From DASYTH01 sp035762905 (GTDB taxonomy: Bacteria > Actinomycetota > Actinomycetes > Mycobacteriales > Pseudonocardiaceae), in NCBI RefSeq assembly GCF_035762905.1, contig NZ_DASUCC010000121.1, positions 8,103-72,102 on the forward strand: DNA of 64,000 nucleotides. Direction: 5' to 3'. Below the pieces are notes generated by a model. It was given only the letters and a program-made list of their open reading frames with translations. It was not told the DNA's origin and did no database searches. Position numbers and translations under genes: made by a program. Numbering within the stretch: position 1 is the stretch's first letter; each line of letters opens with the position of its first letter. Positions 1 to 8,353 of this stretch are shown here, one piece after another.

Positions 1-63
1 ACGTAGGGCAGGCTTGCGACATGGCCAGGGGCCGGCACCTTGATCGGGTTCGGAGGTGGTGAC

Positions 64-387
64 GTGGGGCTTTTCGACTCGCTGCGCAAGAAGCGCAAGG
101 CGGGTACGGTCCGCGGGGCGACCAGGCAGGACACGGCGCATCTCGAGCAGTGGGCGGCAGAGCGGCGCGGAGTCGAGGCCTTCGTCGAGCCGCGAACGCA
201 CGTGACCGAGACGACCGTGCTGCTCGTCGCGCACGACGGCGAATGGACCCGGCGCCGGGTCTCCAGCGCGGATGCCGCCTTCGAGTTCGCCAAGAAGCGA
301 TCGATGCCGATCTACGAGGTGGAGCGGGTCGGCTATCCCAAGCGCATGCGGGAGTACCAGGCGCGGCAGAAGCGCGCGGGTGGCTGA
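64..387 (+). CDS. conserved small basic protein, function unknown
   Basis: Encodes 107 residues beginning MGLFDSLRKKRKAG. I chose the GTG at 64 because a clean GGAGG (52-56) lies 7 nt upstream; an in-frame TTG at 40 has no such support. The protein is soluble, lysine/arginine-rich at both ends, with no signal peptide, membrane segment or recognisable catalytic motif. Homologues next to aminopeptidase and lipoate-pathway genes are common in actinobacteria and, as I recall, are often labelled 'oxidoreductase' without evidence. No cofactor-binding motif is visible here, so that name should not be carried over. It converges on pepA. Confidence 0.75.
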   Translation: MGLFDSLRKKRKAGTVRGATRQDTAHLEQWAAERRGVEAFVEPRTHVTETTVLLVAHDGEWTRRRVSSADAAFEFAKKRSMPIYEVERVGYPKRMREYQARQKRAGG

Positions 388-439
388 CGGCCGCGGGTTT
401 CCGCGCGAACAGGACGTTGTGCGCTGAGTGCTCGGCGAA

Positions 440-1936
440 TCAGCCGTGCTCGGCGATGTCGGCGAGGAGGGCGGCGAGCGTGCGGACCGGAACGCCGGTG
501 CCGCCCTTGCCGGTGTAGCCCCATGGCGAGCCGTTGTTGTAGGCCGGGCCGGCGACGTCGATGTGCACCCAGGGCAGGTCCTCTGGCACGAACTCCTTGA
601 GGAAGATGCCGGCGGCGAGCATCGATCCCCAGCGGTGCCCGGTGACGTTGGCCAGGTCGGCGAGCTTGGAGTCCAGGTCGCCGCGCAGCTCCTCGGGCAG
701 CGGCATCGGCCAGCCGCCCTCACCGGTGGCCCTTGCCAGTTGGGCGACCCGGTCGCGCAGCTCGTCGCTGCCCATGATTCCGGCCGTGCGCCGGCCGAGC
801 GAGACGATCTGCGCGCCGGTCAGCGTGGACGTCTCCACCAGGTAGTCGGGCCCGTCCTCGGCCGCCCGCACGATCGCGTCGGCCAGGATGAGCCGGCCCT
901 CGGCGTCGGTGTTGAGCACCTCGACGGTCTTCCCGCCGTACATGGTGAGCACGTCGCCCGGCCGGTAGGCCGCGCCGGACGGCATGTTCTCCGCCATCGG
1001 CACGGTGGCGACGATCTCCAGCGGGTAGCCGAGCCGGGCGGCCAGCACGGTGGTGGCCACGATCGCCGCCGCGCCGGACATGTCGGAGGTCATCTCCTCC
1101 ATGTGCGTGGCCGGCTTGATCGAGATGCCGCCGGTGTCGAACGTGATTCCCTTGCCCACCAGGGCGACCTTCGTGCGCGCCTTCGGGCCGCGGTAGCGCA
1201 TTCGGACCAGCCGCGGCGGCCGGGTGGAGCCGCCGCCGACCCCGAGGATGCCGCCGTAGCCGCCCTTGCGCAGCGCCTTCTCGTCCAGGATCTCCACCTC
1301 GAGCCCGGCCGCCTTGCCCATCGCGGCCGCGCGCTCGGCGAACGAGGCCGGGTAGAGATCGTTGGGTGGGGTGTTGATCAGGTCCCGGGCCGCGGCCACC
1401 GCCTCCGCGATCGCCGTCGCGGCCTTGAGGGTGGCCCGGTGCTGCCGGGCCGTTCCGTCCGCCGGGGCGGCGAGGTCGACCCGGGACACCGCACCGTTCT
1501 TGTTCTCCGATTTGTACGTGTCGAAGGTGTAGGCGCCGAGCACCGTGCCCTCCACCGCGGCCTGAAGGTCCACAGTGGACAGAGTGGTCACCGCGCGGCT
1601 GACCCCGCACAGGTCACGCGCGGCGGCCCCGGCCGCCCGGCGAACCTGCTCGGCGGTCACCGTGCCGTCCGGGTCCGGCTTGCCCAGGCCGGCCGCGACC
1701 ACCATCCGGGCCGTCATTCGGCCCATGGTCGGCACCTTGACGACCTCGTCGGGTTTGCCGGTGGCACCGAGCGTGCCGAGCACCGCGAGCAACTCGCCGC
1801 CGAACGCCGCGTCCACCGCCTCGGCGCCGGGGGCCAGGCCGACTCGGTCGCCCTCCTGGATGACACCGACGATCACGGCGTCGGCCGCGACCTCGGTCAC
1901 CGCGGTGGTGGTCAGGGCCAGCTTGGGCAGGATCAC
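440..1936 (-). CDS. pepA: leucyl aminopeptidase (M17 family)
   Basis: A 498-residue cytosolic M17 metallo-aminopeptidase that removes N-terminal residues from peptides. The N-terminal macro-like half is followed by the catalytic half, which carries the family signatures GKGITFDTGGISIKP (catalytic Lys and a metal-binding Asp), MSDMSGAAA (metal Asp) and NTDAEGRLILADA (metal Asp/Glu and catalytic Arg). Length is normal for PepA. The GTG start at 1936 is preceded on the minus strand by a GAGGAG Shine-Dalgarno, so unlike many genes here it is leadered; a TAGCAT hexamer slightly further upstream is a plausible -10. It corresponds to M. tuberculosis pepB (Rv2213). Confidence 0.95.
   Translation of the reverse strand: MILPKLALTTTAVTEVAADAVIVGVIQEGDRVGLAPGAEAVDAAFGGELLAVLGTLGATGKPDEVVKVPTMGRMTARMVVAAGLGKPDPDGTVTAEQVRRAAGAAARDLCGVSRAVTTLSTVDLQAAVEGTVLGAYTFDTYKSENKNGAVSRVDLAAPADGTARQHRATLKAATAIAEAVAAARDLINTPPNDLYPASFAERAAAMGKAAGLEVEILDEKALRKGGYGGILGVGGGSTRPPRLVRMRYRGPKARTKVALVGKGITFDTGGISIKPATHMEEMTSDMSGAAAIVATTVLAARLGYPLEIVATVPMAENMPSGAAYRPGDVLTMYGGKTVEVLNTDAEGRLILADAIVRAAEDGPDYLVETSTLTGAQIVSLGRRTAGIMGSDELRDRVAQLARATGEGGWPMPLPEELRGDLDSKLADLANVTGHRWGSMLAAGIFLKEFVPEDLPWVHIDVAGPAYNNGSPWGYTGKGGTGVPVRTLAALLADIAEHG
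1568..1580. repeat. 13-bp palindrome GTCCACAGTGGAC (copy 1 of 3)
   Basis: Inside pepA. Identical to the reverse complement of the copies at 22050-22062 and 24967-24979; the six-base arms are invariant and only the central base differs by strand. Confidence 0.5.
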
Positions 1937-1987
1937 GAACGCTCCTCGGTTGTCCGGTGTCCAGGAATGCTAGCTACCCTGTGGCCG
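1937..1987. promoter_or_regulatory. divergent promoter region between pepA and the membrane protein gene
   Basis: Plus strand: TACCCT at 1975-1980 followed by 7 nt and a GTG at 1988, the leaderless arrangement. Minus strand: a TAGCAT -10-like hexamer in the same region plus a GAGGAG ribosome binding site just before the pepA start. Clear -35 boxes were not identified. Confidence 0.45.
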
Positions 1988-2869
1988 GTGTCGTACCAGG
2001 TCCCGTCCGGTCTGGCCGCCATGCTGGGGGCCGGGATTCTCGCCGGTCTGGCCCCTGCGGCCTCCGTCGCGGGTGCCTGGCTGCTGGTCGGCCTGGTATT
2101 CGCCGCGGCGGCGGCTGTCGGATGTGGACTGTCTATTCGGGACAGACTGGGAATACTGGGAATTCTTGGTCGGATCGCAGGCGCGTCGGCCGTCGCCACT
2201 ACTTTCGGAGCCTACCTGCTGCCGGCCCATCCGCTACCCGCCGCGATCGTGCTGGTAGCGGCCGGTACGGGGCTGACCATGGCCGGGATGCGGCCGTCGC
2301 GGACCTTCCTGGCGGTGGGGGCGGCACTGGTGCTCGCCGTGCTGGTGCTGTTCGTGGTGGTGTGCTTCGCGGTCGCGCCGCCCGCGGGGAATCCGGACAC
2401 CGGTGGCCCGGCCGGGCTGCCGGCGGCCACGGCGCTGATGCTGTTCTGCTTCCTCGGGTTCGACCGGGCCGGGACCGGTGACCGGCGGCGGCGCTGGCCG
2501 GTGCTGGCCGCGATCGGCGTCGCCCTCGTGGTCTGCCTCGCGGTCGGCGGCGCCGCGCTGTACCAGTTGGGCAGCGCCCGGCTGGCGCTGTCCGACGCGC
2601 CGTTGCTGGACGCGCTGGCCGCCGCGGACGCCGCCGGGCTCGGCCCGGTGGTCACCGCCGGCGCCGCGCTCGCCACTGTGCTCGTCCTGCTCGGGCTGTT
2701 CGACGACCTGCGCCAGGTCGGCCGGCCGGTGCTGGTGCCGGCGGCCGGGGTCGCCGCCGCGGCCGGCGCGGCCCTGCTCCCGGTGCCGGTGGCGATGGTG
2801 GCCGCGGCCGCGCTGATGGTCGGCCAGTACCTGGTGGGCGGCCGGGTCTGGCACGGTTCAGTTTCCTAG
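1988..2869 (+). CDS. polytopic membrane protein, possibly a shortened APC-like permease
   Basis: A 293-residue protein made almost entirely of hydrophobic segments (about 8-9 predicted helices by eye) separated by short loops. The segment near the start (GILAGLAPAASVAGAWLL) and an internal CFLGFD resemble conserved stretches of amino-acid/polyamine (APC) permeases, but the length is well short of the 12-helix family norm, so transport function is only a suggestion. I chose the GTG at 1988, which follows a TACCCT hexamer by 7 nt; an in-frame ATG at 1967 would lie upstream of that -10. Mycobacteria have an integral membrane protein near ilvE in this region (Rv2209). Confidence 0.7.
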   Translation: MSYQVPSGLAAMLGAGILAGLAPAASVAGAWLLVGLVFAAAAAVGCGLSIRDRLGILGILGRIAGASAVATTFGAYLLPAHPLPAAIVLVAAGTGLTMAGMRPSRTFLAVGAALVLAVLVLFVVVCFAVAPPAGNPDTGGPAGLPAATALMLFCFLGFDRAGTGDRRRRWPVLAAIGVALVVCLAVGGAALYQLGSARLALSDAPLLDALAAADAAGLGPVVTAGAALATVLVLLGLFDDLRQVGRPVLVPAAGVAAAAGAALLPVPVAMVAAAALMVGQYLVGGRVWHGSVS

Positions 2870-2929
2870 GACGTCCGATCCTCGAGATCGCGATTTTCCG
2901 GTGACCGAAACGAGGGATACCGTTGCCTC

Positions 2930-4030
2930 ATGACGACACCGATGCCGTTCTCCCGGACCCCCAACCCGCATCCGGCGACCCCGGAGCGCGTTGCGGAGGT
3001 ACTGGCCAACCCCGGTTTCGGTCAGCACTTCACCGACCACATGGTGACGATCCGCTGGAACCGCACACAGGGTTGGCATGATCCGCTCGTCGAGCCGTAC
3101 CACACGGTTCCGCTCGACCCGGCCGCGATGGTCCTGCACTACGGGCAGGCGATCTTCGAGGGGCTCAAGGGCTACCGCCAGCCCGACGGGTCCATCGCGT
3201 CCTTCCGTCCGGAGGCGAACGCGGACCGGTTCCGTCGATCGGCCCGCCGGCTGGCCATGCCCGAGCTGCCGGAGGAGTTGTTCCTGGCCTCGCTGCGGGA
3301 GCTGATCGCGGTCGACGGCCGGTGGGTGCCCGAGCAGAACGAGGAGTCGCTGTACTTCCGGCCGTTCATGTTCTCCACCGAGAAGGGCCTCGGCGTCCGC
3401 CCGGCGGGGGAGTACCTCTACGTGCTGATCGGCTCGCCGGCCGGGTCGTACTTCGCCAGCGGGATCAAGCCGGTGAGCGTGTGGCTGTCGCACGAGTACG
3501 TGCGCGCCGCGCCCGGCGGCACCGGGGCGGCCAAGTTCGCCGGCAACTACGCCGCGTCGCTGGTCGCCCAGGCGCAGGCCGCCGAGCAGGGCTGCGACCA
3601 GGTGGTCTGGCTGGACGCGGTGGAGCGCCGGTGGGTCGAGGAAATGGGCGGCATGAACCTGTTCTTCGTGTTCGGCTCCGGTGCGGACGTCCGGGTGGTC
3701 ACCCCCGAGCTGTCCGGCTCGCTGCTGGCCGGCGTCACCCGCGACTCGCTGCTCACCCTGGCCGGCGAGTTGGGCTTCGCGGTCGAGGAGCGCCGGATCT
3801 CCACCGAGGAGTGGGAGAAGAAGAACGAGTCGGGTGAGCTGACCGAGGTGTTCGCCTGCGGCACCGCGGCGGTGATCACTCCGGTCGGCTCGGTGAAGCA
3901 CACCGACGGCGCGTTCACGATCAACGGCGGCGGCACCGGACCGGTCACCATGAAGCTGCGCGAGGCGCTCACCGCCATCCAGCGCGGCACCGTGCCGGAC
4001 AAGCACAACTGGATGACGACCCTGTCCTGA
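2930..4030 (+). CDS. ilvE: branched-chain amino acid aminotransferase
   Basis: A 366-residue fold-type IV PLP enzyme that performs the last step of valine, leucine and isoleucine synthesis (2-oxo acid plus glutamate). The N-terminal half has the YGQAIFEGLKGYR signature, and the PLP-binding lysine is K202 in AAKFAGNYAAS. The substrate-loop region EEMGGMNLFFVF and the C-terminal FACGTAAVITPVG phosphate-binding region are intact. The ATG is preceded by TACCGT at 2918-2923 with a 6-nt spacer, indicating a leaderless mRNA. It converges on cobS with only 3 nt between the two stop codons. It corresponds to Rv2210c. Confidence 0.96.
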   Translation: MTTPMPFSRTPNPHPATPERVAEVLANPGFGQHFTDHMVTIRWNRTQGWHDPLVEPYHTVPLDPAAMVLHYGQAIFEGLKGYRQPDGSIASFRPEANADRFRRSARRLAMPELPEELFLASLRELIAVDGRWVPEQNEESLYFRPFMFSTEKGLGVRPAGEYLYVLIGSPAGSYFASGIKPVSVWLSHEYVRAAPGGTGAAKFAGNYAASLVAQAQAAEQGCDQVVWLDAVERRWVEEMGGMNLFFVFGSGADVRVVTPELSGSLLAGVTRDSLLTLAGELGFAVEERRISTEEWEKKNESGELTEVFACGTAAVITPVGSVKHTDGAFTINGGGTGPVTMKLREALTAIQRGTVPDKHNWMTTLS

Positions 4031-4038
4031 CCGTCAGG
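4026..4038. terminator. small hairpin spanning convergent stop codons of ilvE and cobS
   Basis: CCTGA-ccg-TCAGG forms a 5-bp stem containing both stop codons (TGA on plus, TCA read as TGA on minus). There is no U-tract, and the stem is short, so a termination role is uncertain. Confidence 0.25.
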
Positions 4039-4768
4039 CCAGGGTGCACACGACCAGCACGGTGGTGACGGCGGTCTCGCAGGCGGCGCCGAGCACGTCG
4101 CCGGTGATGCCGCCGAGCCGCCGGCGGGCGTGCCACACCAGCAGCAGCACCGCCCCGGCCGCCACCGGCACCCCGAACAGGCCGAGCCACCAGTGCGGCA
4201 GCGTCGCCACGCCGCCGGCCACGGCCAGCAGGGCCCACCAGCCGGCCACCACGCCGGCCGGCTGCGAGCCGGCCACCAGCGCGCCCAGTCCGTCCGGCCG
4301 GGCGGCCGGCGTTCCCGGTAAGCAGCACAGCCCGAACGCCGCCCGCCCGGCCACCAGGGCCACCGGCACGGCGGCCCACCGCTCGCCGCCGCCGAGCGCG
4401 CCGAACGCACTCGCCTGCGTGCCGAGCACCACGATCAGCGTGACCACGGCGAACGGTCCGGCGCCGCCGTCGCGCATCACCGCGAGCGCCCGCTCGGGCG
4501 GGCCGTAGCAGCCGAACCCGTCGGCCGTGTCGGCCAGGCCGTCCAGGTGCATTCCGCGGGTCAGCCCGGCCAGCATGCCGACGGTCAGCAGCCCGGCCAC
4601 CAGGCCCGGCATGCCGGCCTGGTCGGCCACGAACAGCGCGAGGGCGGCCGCCGCCCCGAGCAGCAGCCCGACCAGTGGCGCGAGCATGATCGCCCGCCGG
4701 CCGGCGGCGGCGTCCACCTGGACCGGGCCGACCGGCAGCACGGTCAGCCAGGACAGCGCCAGTCGCAC
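4034..4768 (-). CDS. cobS: adenosylcobinamide-GDP ribazoletransferase (cobalamin synthase)
   Basis: A 244-residue integral membrane enzyme that joins adenosylcobinamide-GDP to alpha-ribazole (phosphate), the final assembly step of cobalamin. The conserved acidic motif HLDGLADTADG lies in the first third and is followed by several hydrophobic helices, matching the family in length and topology. It starts with GTG 7 nt after the cobT stop and is the last gene of the cobU-cobT-cobS operon. No corrin-ring genes are present, so this locus covers nucleotide-loop assembly only. It corresponds to Rv2208. Confidence 0.94.
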   Translation of the reverse strand: MRLALSWLTVLPVGPVQVDAAAGRRAIMLAPLVGLLLGAAAALALFVADQAGMPGLVAGLLTVGMLAGLTRGMHLDGLADTADGFGCYGPPERALAVMRDGGAGPFAVVTLIVVLGTQASAFGALGGGERWAAVPVALVAGRAAFGLCCLPGTPAARPDGLGALVAGSQPAGVVAGWWALLAVAGGVATLPHWWLGLFGVPVAAGAVLLLVWHARRRLGGITGDVLGAACETAVTTVLVVCTLA

Positions 4769-4775
4769 GCCGGCC

Positions 4776-5843
4776 CTACCGCTCGGACCGGCCCGAGACG
4801 CCGGCCTCGTCGAACGTGCTCATCTCGGCGAGCACCCGGACCGCCATCGACACCAGCGGGATGGCGGCCGTCGCGCCGGCGCCCTCGCCGAGCCGCATGT
4901 CCAGCTCCAGCAACGGTTTCAGGTCCAGCTGGTCCAGCGCCATGGTGTGCGCGGGCTCCACAGAGCGGTGCCCGGCCAGCCACCACTGGCTCGCACCGGG
5001 GGCCAACTCCTCGGCGATCAGCGCGGCGGCGGTCACGATCAGCCCGTCCAGCAGCACCGGCGTGCGCCGGACCGCGGCCTGGGCGAGGAACCCGGCGATC
5101 GCGGTCAGATCGGCGCCGGCCACCGTGCGCAGCAGGCCGTGCGGATCCGCGCTGACCCGCCGGGCCCGGCGCAGCGCGTCCCGGATCGCGGCGGCCTTGC
5201 GCATCCAGCCCGCGTCGTCGATCCCGGAACCCCGGCCGATCACCGCGACCGGTTCGTTGCCGGTGATGGCGGCGACCAGCACCGCTGCCGGCGTGGTGTT
5301 GCCGATCCCCATGTCGCCGGCCACCAACAGGTCCGCGCCGCCGTCCACCTCCTCGTCGGCGACCGCCCGCCCGGCCGCGAGCGCCGCGCGCATCTCGTTC
5401 TCGGTCTGTGCGTCCTCGGTGTCGATCGAGCCGGACGAGCGGCGGACCTTGAACTTGGCCACCTCGTCCGGGGTGTCGGCGGAGTCCACCGAGATGTCCA
5501 CCACCCGCACGCTGGCCCCGGCGGTCTCGGCCAGCACGTTGATCGCGGCGCCGCCACCGAGGAAGTTGCCGACCATCTGGCCGGTCACCTCGCTCGGGTA
5601 GGCGGACACGCCCTTCGCGGCGATGCCGTGGTCGCCGGCGAAGATCACGATCCGGGGCCGGGTGAACGGCAGCGGCGGGCACTGGCCCTGGCAGGCCGCG
5701 ACCCAGGCACCCAGTTCCTCGAGCCGGCCGAGGGAGCCGGCCGGCTTGGTCAGCTGCTCGTGCCGGTCGAGGGCGGCTCGCCGGACCGACTCGTCCGGCG
5801 GTAACACCGGCGCGAAGACCACCAGCTCCGTCTCGCTGGCCAC
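4776..5843 (-). CDS. cobT: nicotinate-nucleotide--dimethylbenzimidazole phosphoribosyltransferase
   Basis: A 355-residue enzyme that makes alpha-ribazole phosphate from DMB and nicotinate mononucleotide for the lower ligand of B12. Typical sequences visible are KPAGSLGRLEELG near the N-terminus, FAGDHGIAAKGVSAYP, GDMGIGNTTPA and the C-terminal RLGEGAGA, whose glutamate is the catalytic base in the family. The GTG start has a strong GGGAGG about 6 nt upstream, located across the cobU stop, so it is translated from the cobU transcript (3-nt gap). It corresponds to Rv2207. Confidence 0.95.
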   Translation of the reverse strand: MASETELVVFAPVLPPDESVRRAALDRHEQLTKPAGSLGRLEELGAWVAACQGQCPPLPFTRPRIVIFAGDHGIAAKGVSAYPSEVTGQMVGNFLGGGAAINVLAETAGASVRVVDISVDSADTPDEVAKFKVRRSSGSIDTEDAQTENEMRAALAAGRAVADEEVDGGADLLVAGDMGIGNTTPAAVLVAAITGNEPVAVIGRGSGIDDAGWMRKAAAIRDALRRARRVSADPHGLLRTVAGADLTAIAGFLAQAAVRRTPVLLDGLIVTAAALIAEELAPGASQWWLAGHRSVEPAHTMALDQLDLKPLLELDMRLGEGAGATAAIPLVSMAVRVLAEMSTFDEAGVSGRSER

Positions 5844-5846
5844 GCG

Positions 5847-6374
5847 TTACCTCCCAGGTTTCAGGCGCAACGGGAGGCCGGCGACCAGCAGCACAACATC
5901 CGTGCAGCGGTCGGCCAGGGCCGCGTTGAGCGCACCGAGCTCGTCACGGAAGAGCCTGCCAGAGCGGGTTTGCGGTACCACGCCCAGCCCGACCTCGGCG
6001 GAGACCAGCACCAGGTCGGTCCGGCAGGACCCGGTCGCGTCGGCAAGCGCGGCGCCGGCCCGCCGCGCGGCTGTCGGCGGGCCGGTCCAGCCGCCGGTGT
6101 CGTCCAGCACGCCGGTCAGCCAGGTGCCGATGTCGTCGACCAGGATCGGCGGATCGCCCGCGGCCGCCGCGCGCAGCACGTCGACCGGGTCCGACTCGAC
6201 CGTGCGCCAGGTCGCCGGGCGGCGCGCCACGTGCGCGGCGATCCGGGCCGACCACTCGGCGTCGGCCGGGTCCCGCCGCCCGGTGGCCACGTAGGTCGCC
6301 GGCCCCGCGCCGAGCAGCCCCTCGGCATGCGCGGACTTGCCGGACCGCGCACCACCGAGCACAAGTGTCCGCAC
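5847..6374 (-). CDS. cobU: adenosylcobinamide kinase / adenosylcobinamide-phosphate guanylyltransferase
   Basis: A 175-residue bifunctional enzyme that phosphorylates and then guanylylates adenosylcobinamide. Walker A is GGARSGKS at residues 7-14. The RIAAHVARRP stretch aligns with RIQHHKDGRP of Salmonella CobU, keeping the histidine that carries GMP. VDDIGTWL provides the Walker B-like aspartates, and VSAEVGLGVVP is present. It is first in the cobU-cobT-cobS operon. Its GTG lies 6 nt after TAGCGT (read on the minus strand), so translation is probably leaderless; that -10 overlaps the -10 of the divergent neighbour. Confidence 0.95.
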   Translation of the reverse strand: MRTLVLGGARSGKSAHAEGLLGAGPATYVATGRRDPADAEWSARIAAHVARRPATWRTVESDPVDVLRAAAAGDPPILVDDIGTWLTGVLDDTGGWTGPPTAARRAGAALADATGSCRTDLVLVSAEVGLGVVPQTRSGRLFRDELGALNAALADRCTDVVLLVAGLPLRLKPGR

Positions 6375-6397
6375 GGCCGCACGCTACCTTGTCCGCC
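6375..6397. promoter_or_regulatory. overlapping divergent leaderless promoters (cobU / 67-aa protein)
   Basis: Only 23 bp separate two start codons on opposite strands. The 10-bp core at 6381-6390, ACGCTACCTT, reads as TACCTT (-10, 7 nt before the plus-strand ATG) and, on the other strand, as TAGCGT (-10, 6 nt before the cobU GTG). The two -10 elements share their TA dinucleotide, so initiation in the two directions should be mutually exclusive. Confidence 0.6.
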
Positions 6398-6601
6398 ATG
6401 GACTTCCGGTGGCGCTACGCCGACGGCACCGGCGCCGACGTCCCCGGCCCCGGGCTGGCCTTCGCCGACCAGTCCACCGCCGAGGACTGGCTGTCGGCCA
6501 ACTGGCCCGACCTGCTCGACGGCGGCATAGCCGAGGTCACCCTGCTGCACGCCGGCGAGGTCGTCTACGGCCCGATGAGCCTGCACCCACCCGAGACCTG
6601 A
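6398..6601 (+). CDS. conserved hypothetical protein, 67 aa
   Basis: Begins MDFRWRYADGTGADVPG and ends with a short charged tail. It is acidic, soluble and has no Cys cluster or signal. I recall small proteins of this kind beside cobU in related actinobacteria; no function is known to me. The ATG at 6398 was chosen over an upstream in-frame start because it lies 7 nt after TACCTT and no Shine-Dalgarno is seen. It converges with the aldo/keto reductase gene 22 nt downstream. Confidence 0.7.
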   Translation: MDFRWRYADGTGADVPGPGLAFADQSTAEDWLSANWPDLLDGGIAEVTLLHAGEVVYGPMSLHPPET

Positions 6602-6622
6602 CTCGCGGGTGTGCTCGTCGGG

Positions 6623-7603
6623 TCAGCCGCCGAGGCGCGGGTCGTACTCGACGATGCCGTTGAGCACCTTGTCGATCTGGGCGAGCACGTCGGCGTCCAG
6701 CTTCACGCCGGCCGCCTTGACGTTCTCCCGGACCTGCTCGGGGCGGGTGGCGCCGATGATCGCCGAGGCCACGTTGGGGTTCTGCAGCACCCAGGCGACG
6801 GCGAGCTGGGCCTGGGACAGCCCAAGGCCCTCGGCGATCGGCTTGAGCTGCTGGACCCGCTCGAGCACCTCGTCGCGCAGGAACCGGGCGATGAAGTTCT
6901 TGCCCTGCTCGTCGGTGGCCCGGGAACCCTCGGGCGGGGCCTGGCCGGGCAGGTACTTGCCGGTGAGCACGCCCTGGGCGATCGGCGACCAGACGATCTG
7001 GCTGATGCCCTCCTGCTCGCAGGTCGGGACCACCTGCGCCTCGATCACCCGCCAGAGCATCGAGTACTGCGGCTGGTTGGAGATCAGCTGGATGCCCAGC
7101 TCGCGGGCCAGGGCGGCGCCCCGGGCGATCTGGTCCGCCTTCCACTCCGAAACGCCGATGTAGAGCGCCTTGCCGGTCCGCACCAGGTCGGCGAACGCCT
7201 GCATGGTCTCCTCGAGCGGAACCGTCTGGTCGAACCGGTGCGCCTGGTACAGGTCGACGTAGTCGGTCCGCAGCCGGCGCAGCGAGGCGTTGGCCGACTC
7301 GATGATGTGCTTGCGGCCGAGGCCCTTGTCGTTCGGGCCGCCGGGTCCGGTCGGCCAGTACACCTTGGTGAAGATCTCCAGGCTCTCCCGGCGCTGACCG
7401 TCGAGCGCGCGGCCGAGCACCTCCTCCGCCCGGGTGTTGGCGTACACGTCGGCGGTGTCGAACGTGGTGATGCCCGAGTCGAGGGCGGCCCGCACGCACT
7501 CGTGCGCCTGCTCCTCCTCCACCTGGGACCCGTGGGTGATCCAGTTGCCGTACGAGATCTCGCTGACGGACAGGCCGCTGCGGCCGAGGCGACGAAACTC
7601 CAT
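6623..7603 (-). CDS. aldo/keto reductase (Kv-beta/YajO-like)
   Basis: A 326-residue NADPH-dependent aldo/keto reductase. It begins MEFRRLGRSGLSVSEISYGN, has the DTADVYANTRAEEVLGRAL motif with catalytic Asp and Tyr, the catalytic lysine region LEIFTKVYW, the active-site YQAHRFD (His) and a C-terminal IIGATRPEQVRENVKA cofactor-binding signature. The physiological substrate cannot be told. The ATG follows TAGGTT on the minus strand by 6 nt, indicating leaderless expression. Monocistronic, with no functional link to the neighbouring cob genes evident. Confidence 0.93.
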   Translation of the reverse strand: MEFRRLGRSGLSVSEISYGNWITHGSQVEEEQAHECVRAALDSGITTFDTADVYANTRAEEVLGRALDGQRRESLEIFTKVYWPTGPGGPNDKGLGRKHIIESANASLRRLRTDYVDLYQAHRFDQTVPLEETMQAFADLVRTGKALYIGVSEWKADQIARGAALARELGIQLISNQPQYSMLWRVIEAQVVPTCEQEGISQIVWSPIAQGVLTGKYLPGQAPPEGSRATDEQGKNFIARFLRDEVLERVQQLKPIAEGLGLSQAQLAVAWVLQNPNVASAIIGATRPEQVRENVKAAGVKLDADVLAQIDKVLNGIVEYDPRLGG

Positions 7604-7654
7604 GCGCCCAACCTAGCGTCAAGTCGTTCGCCAGGCTAACTAGCTGGTGCCGCT

Positions 7655-8305
7655 CTAGGTCACCTTGTCGCCGGGCTGCAGCCGGGGCTTGGGGATGCGC
7701 AGCTTGCGGAGCTGGGATGCGCGGATGAACGCGTACCAGCCGACCGACAGGCCGCGGACGTTCTCCTTGGGGAACTTGGCTCGGGCCAGCGCGGTGTACC
7801 GGCGGCCGTTGAACACGCCCTCCAGGATCATCCCGATCAGCATCACCAGGCACAGCAGCGTGGCGTAGCTCTGCAACGCGGGCGACGGGGCCAGCAGTGA
7901 GACGAACACCACGATGGCCAGCGGCATGAACAGTCCGAGCAGGTGGCGGCGCGAGTCGACCAGGTCACGCACGTAGGCCTTGACCGGGCCGCGGTCTCTG
8001 GCCGGGAGGTACTTCTCGTCGCCGGCCATCATGCGCTGCCGCTGCGCCACCCGCATCTCCCGGCGCTTGGCGGCGAGCGCCTTGCGCTCCTCCTTGTTGC
8101 CCCGGCCGCGCCGGAGCGCCTCGCGAGTGGTGCGCGGCGGCGGCGGGACCGGGCCGCGCCGGCGCGACTCGGCCTCGCGGCGCTTGGGGGTCGGCCGGCC
8201 CTTGCCCGGCGTGTGCCCCTTGGTCGCGGTGAGATCCTCCGCCCCCGGCTCGGCCTCGCCGACGGGTTCGGTGCTCTCGGTGGTGTTGCGGCGCAGAAAC
8301 CTCAC
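7655..8305 (-). CDS. DUF3043 membrane protein
   Basis: A 216-residue protein. Residues 1-110 are highly charged and probably disordered (runs of RRR and PPPP), followed by a conserved RDLVDSRRHLLGLFMP segment, two hydrophobic helices (about 128-170) and a basic tail with the KFPKENVRGLSVGWYAFIRASQLRKLR family pattern, here split by the membrane part. Matches Rv2206. The GTG start lies 6 nt after TACGCT, so it is leaderless, divergent from the glycerate kinase gene. Function unknown; the topology suggests both termini are cytosolic. Confidence 0.85.
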   Translation of the reverse strand: MRFLRRNTTESTEPVGEAEPGAEDLTATKGHTPGKGRPTPKRREAESRRRGPVPPPPRTTREALRRGRGNKEERKALAAKRREMRVAQRQRMMAGDEKYLPARDRGPVKAYVRDLVDSRRHLLGLFMPLAIVVFVSLLAPSPALQSYATLLCLVMLIGMILEGVFNGRRYTALARAKFPKENVRGLSVGWYAFIRASQLRKLRIPKPRLQPGDKVT

Positions 8306-8353
8306 GGCGTCAGCGTAGTCAACGCCGGTCCGCGGCTCGCTACCCTCCGGTTC
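8306..8353. promoter_or_regulatory. divergent leaderless promoters (DUF3043 / glycerate kinase)
   Basis: Minus strand: TACGCT (complement of 8312-8317) 6 nt before the DUF3043 GTG. Plus strand: TACCCT at 8341-8346, 7 nt before the kinase ATG. The 48-bp gap must also contain both -35 regions, so the two polymerase sites partly overlap. Confidence 0.55.

Noticed and set aside
428..1966. Long plus-strand open frame running into the membrane-protein gene
   Set aside because: It is antisense to pepA, Arg/Gly/His-rich with no domain, and its 3' part only becomes protein-like after the start at 1988.
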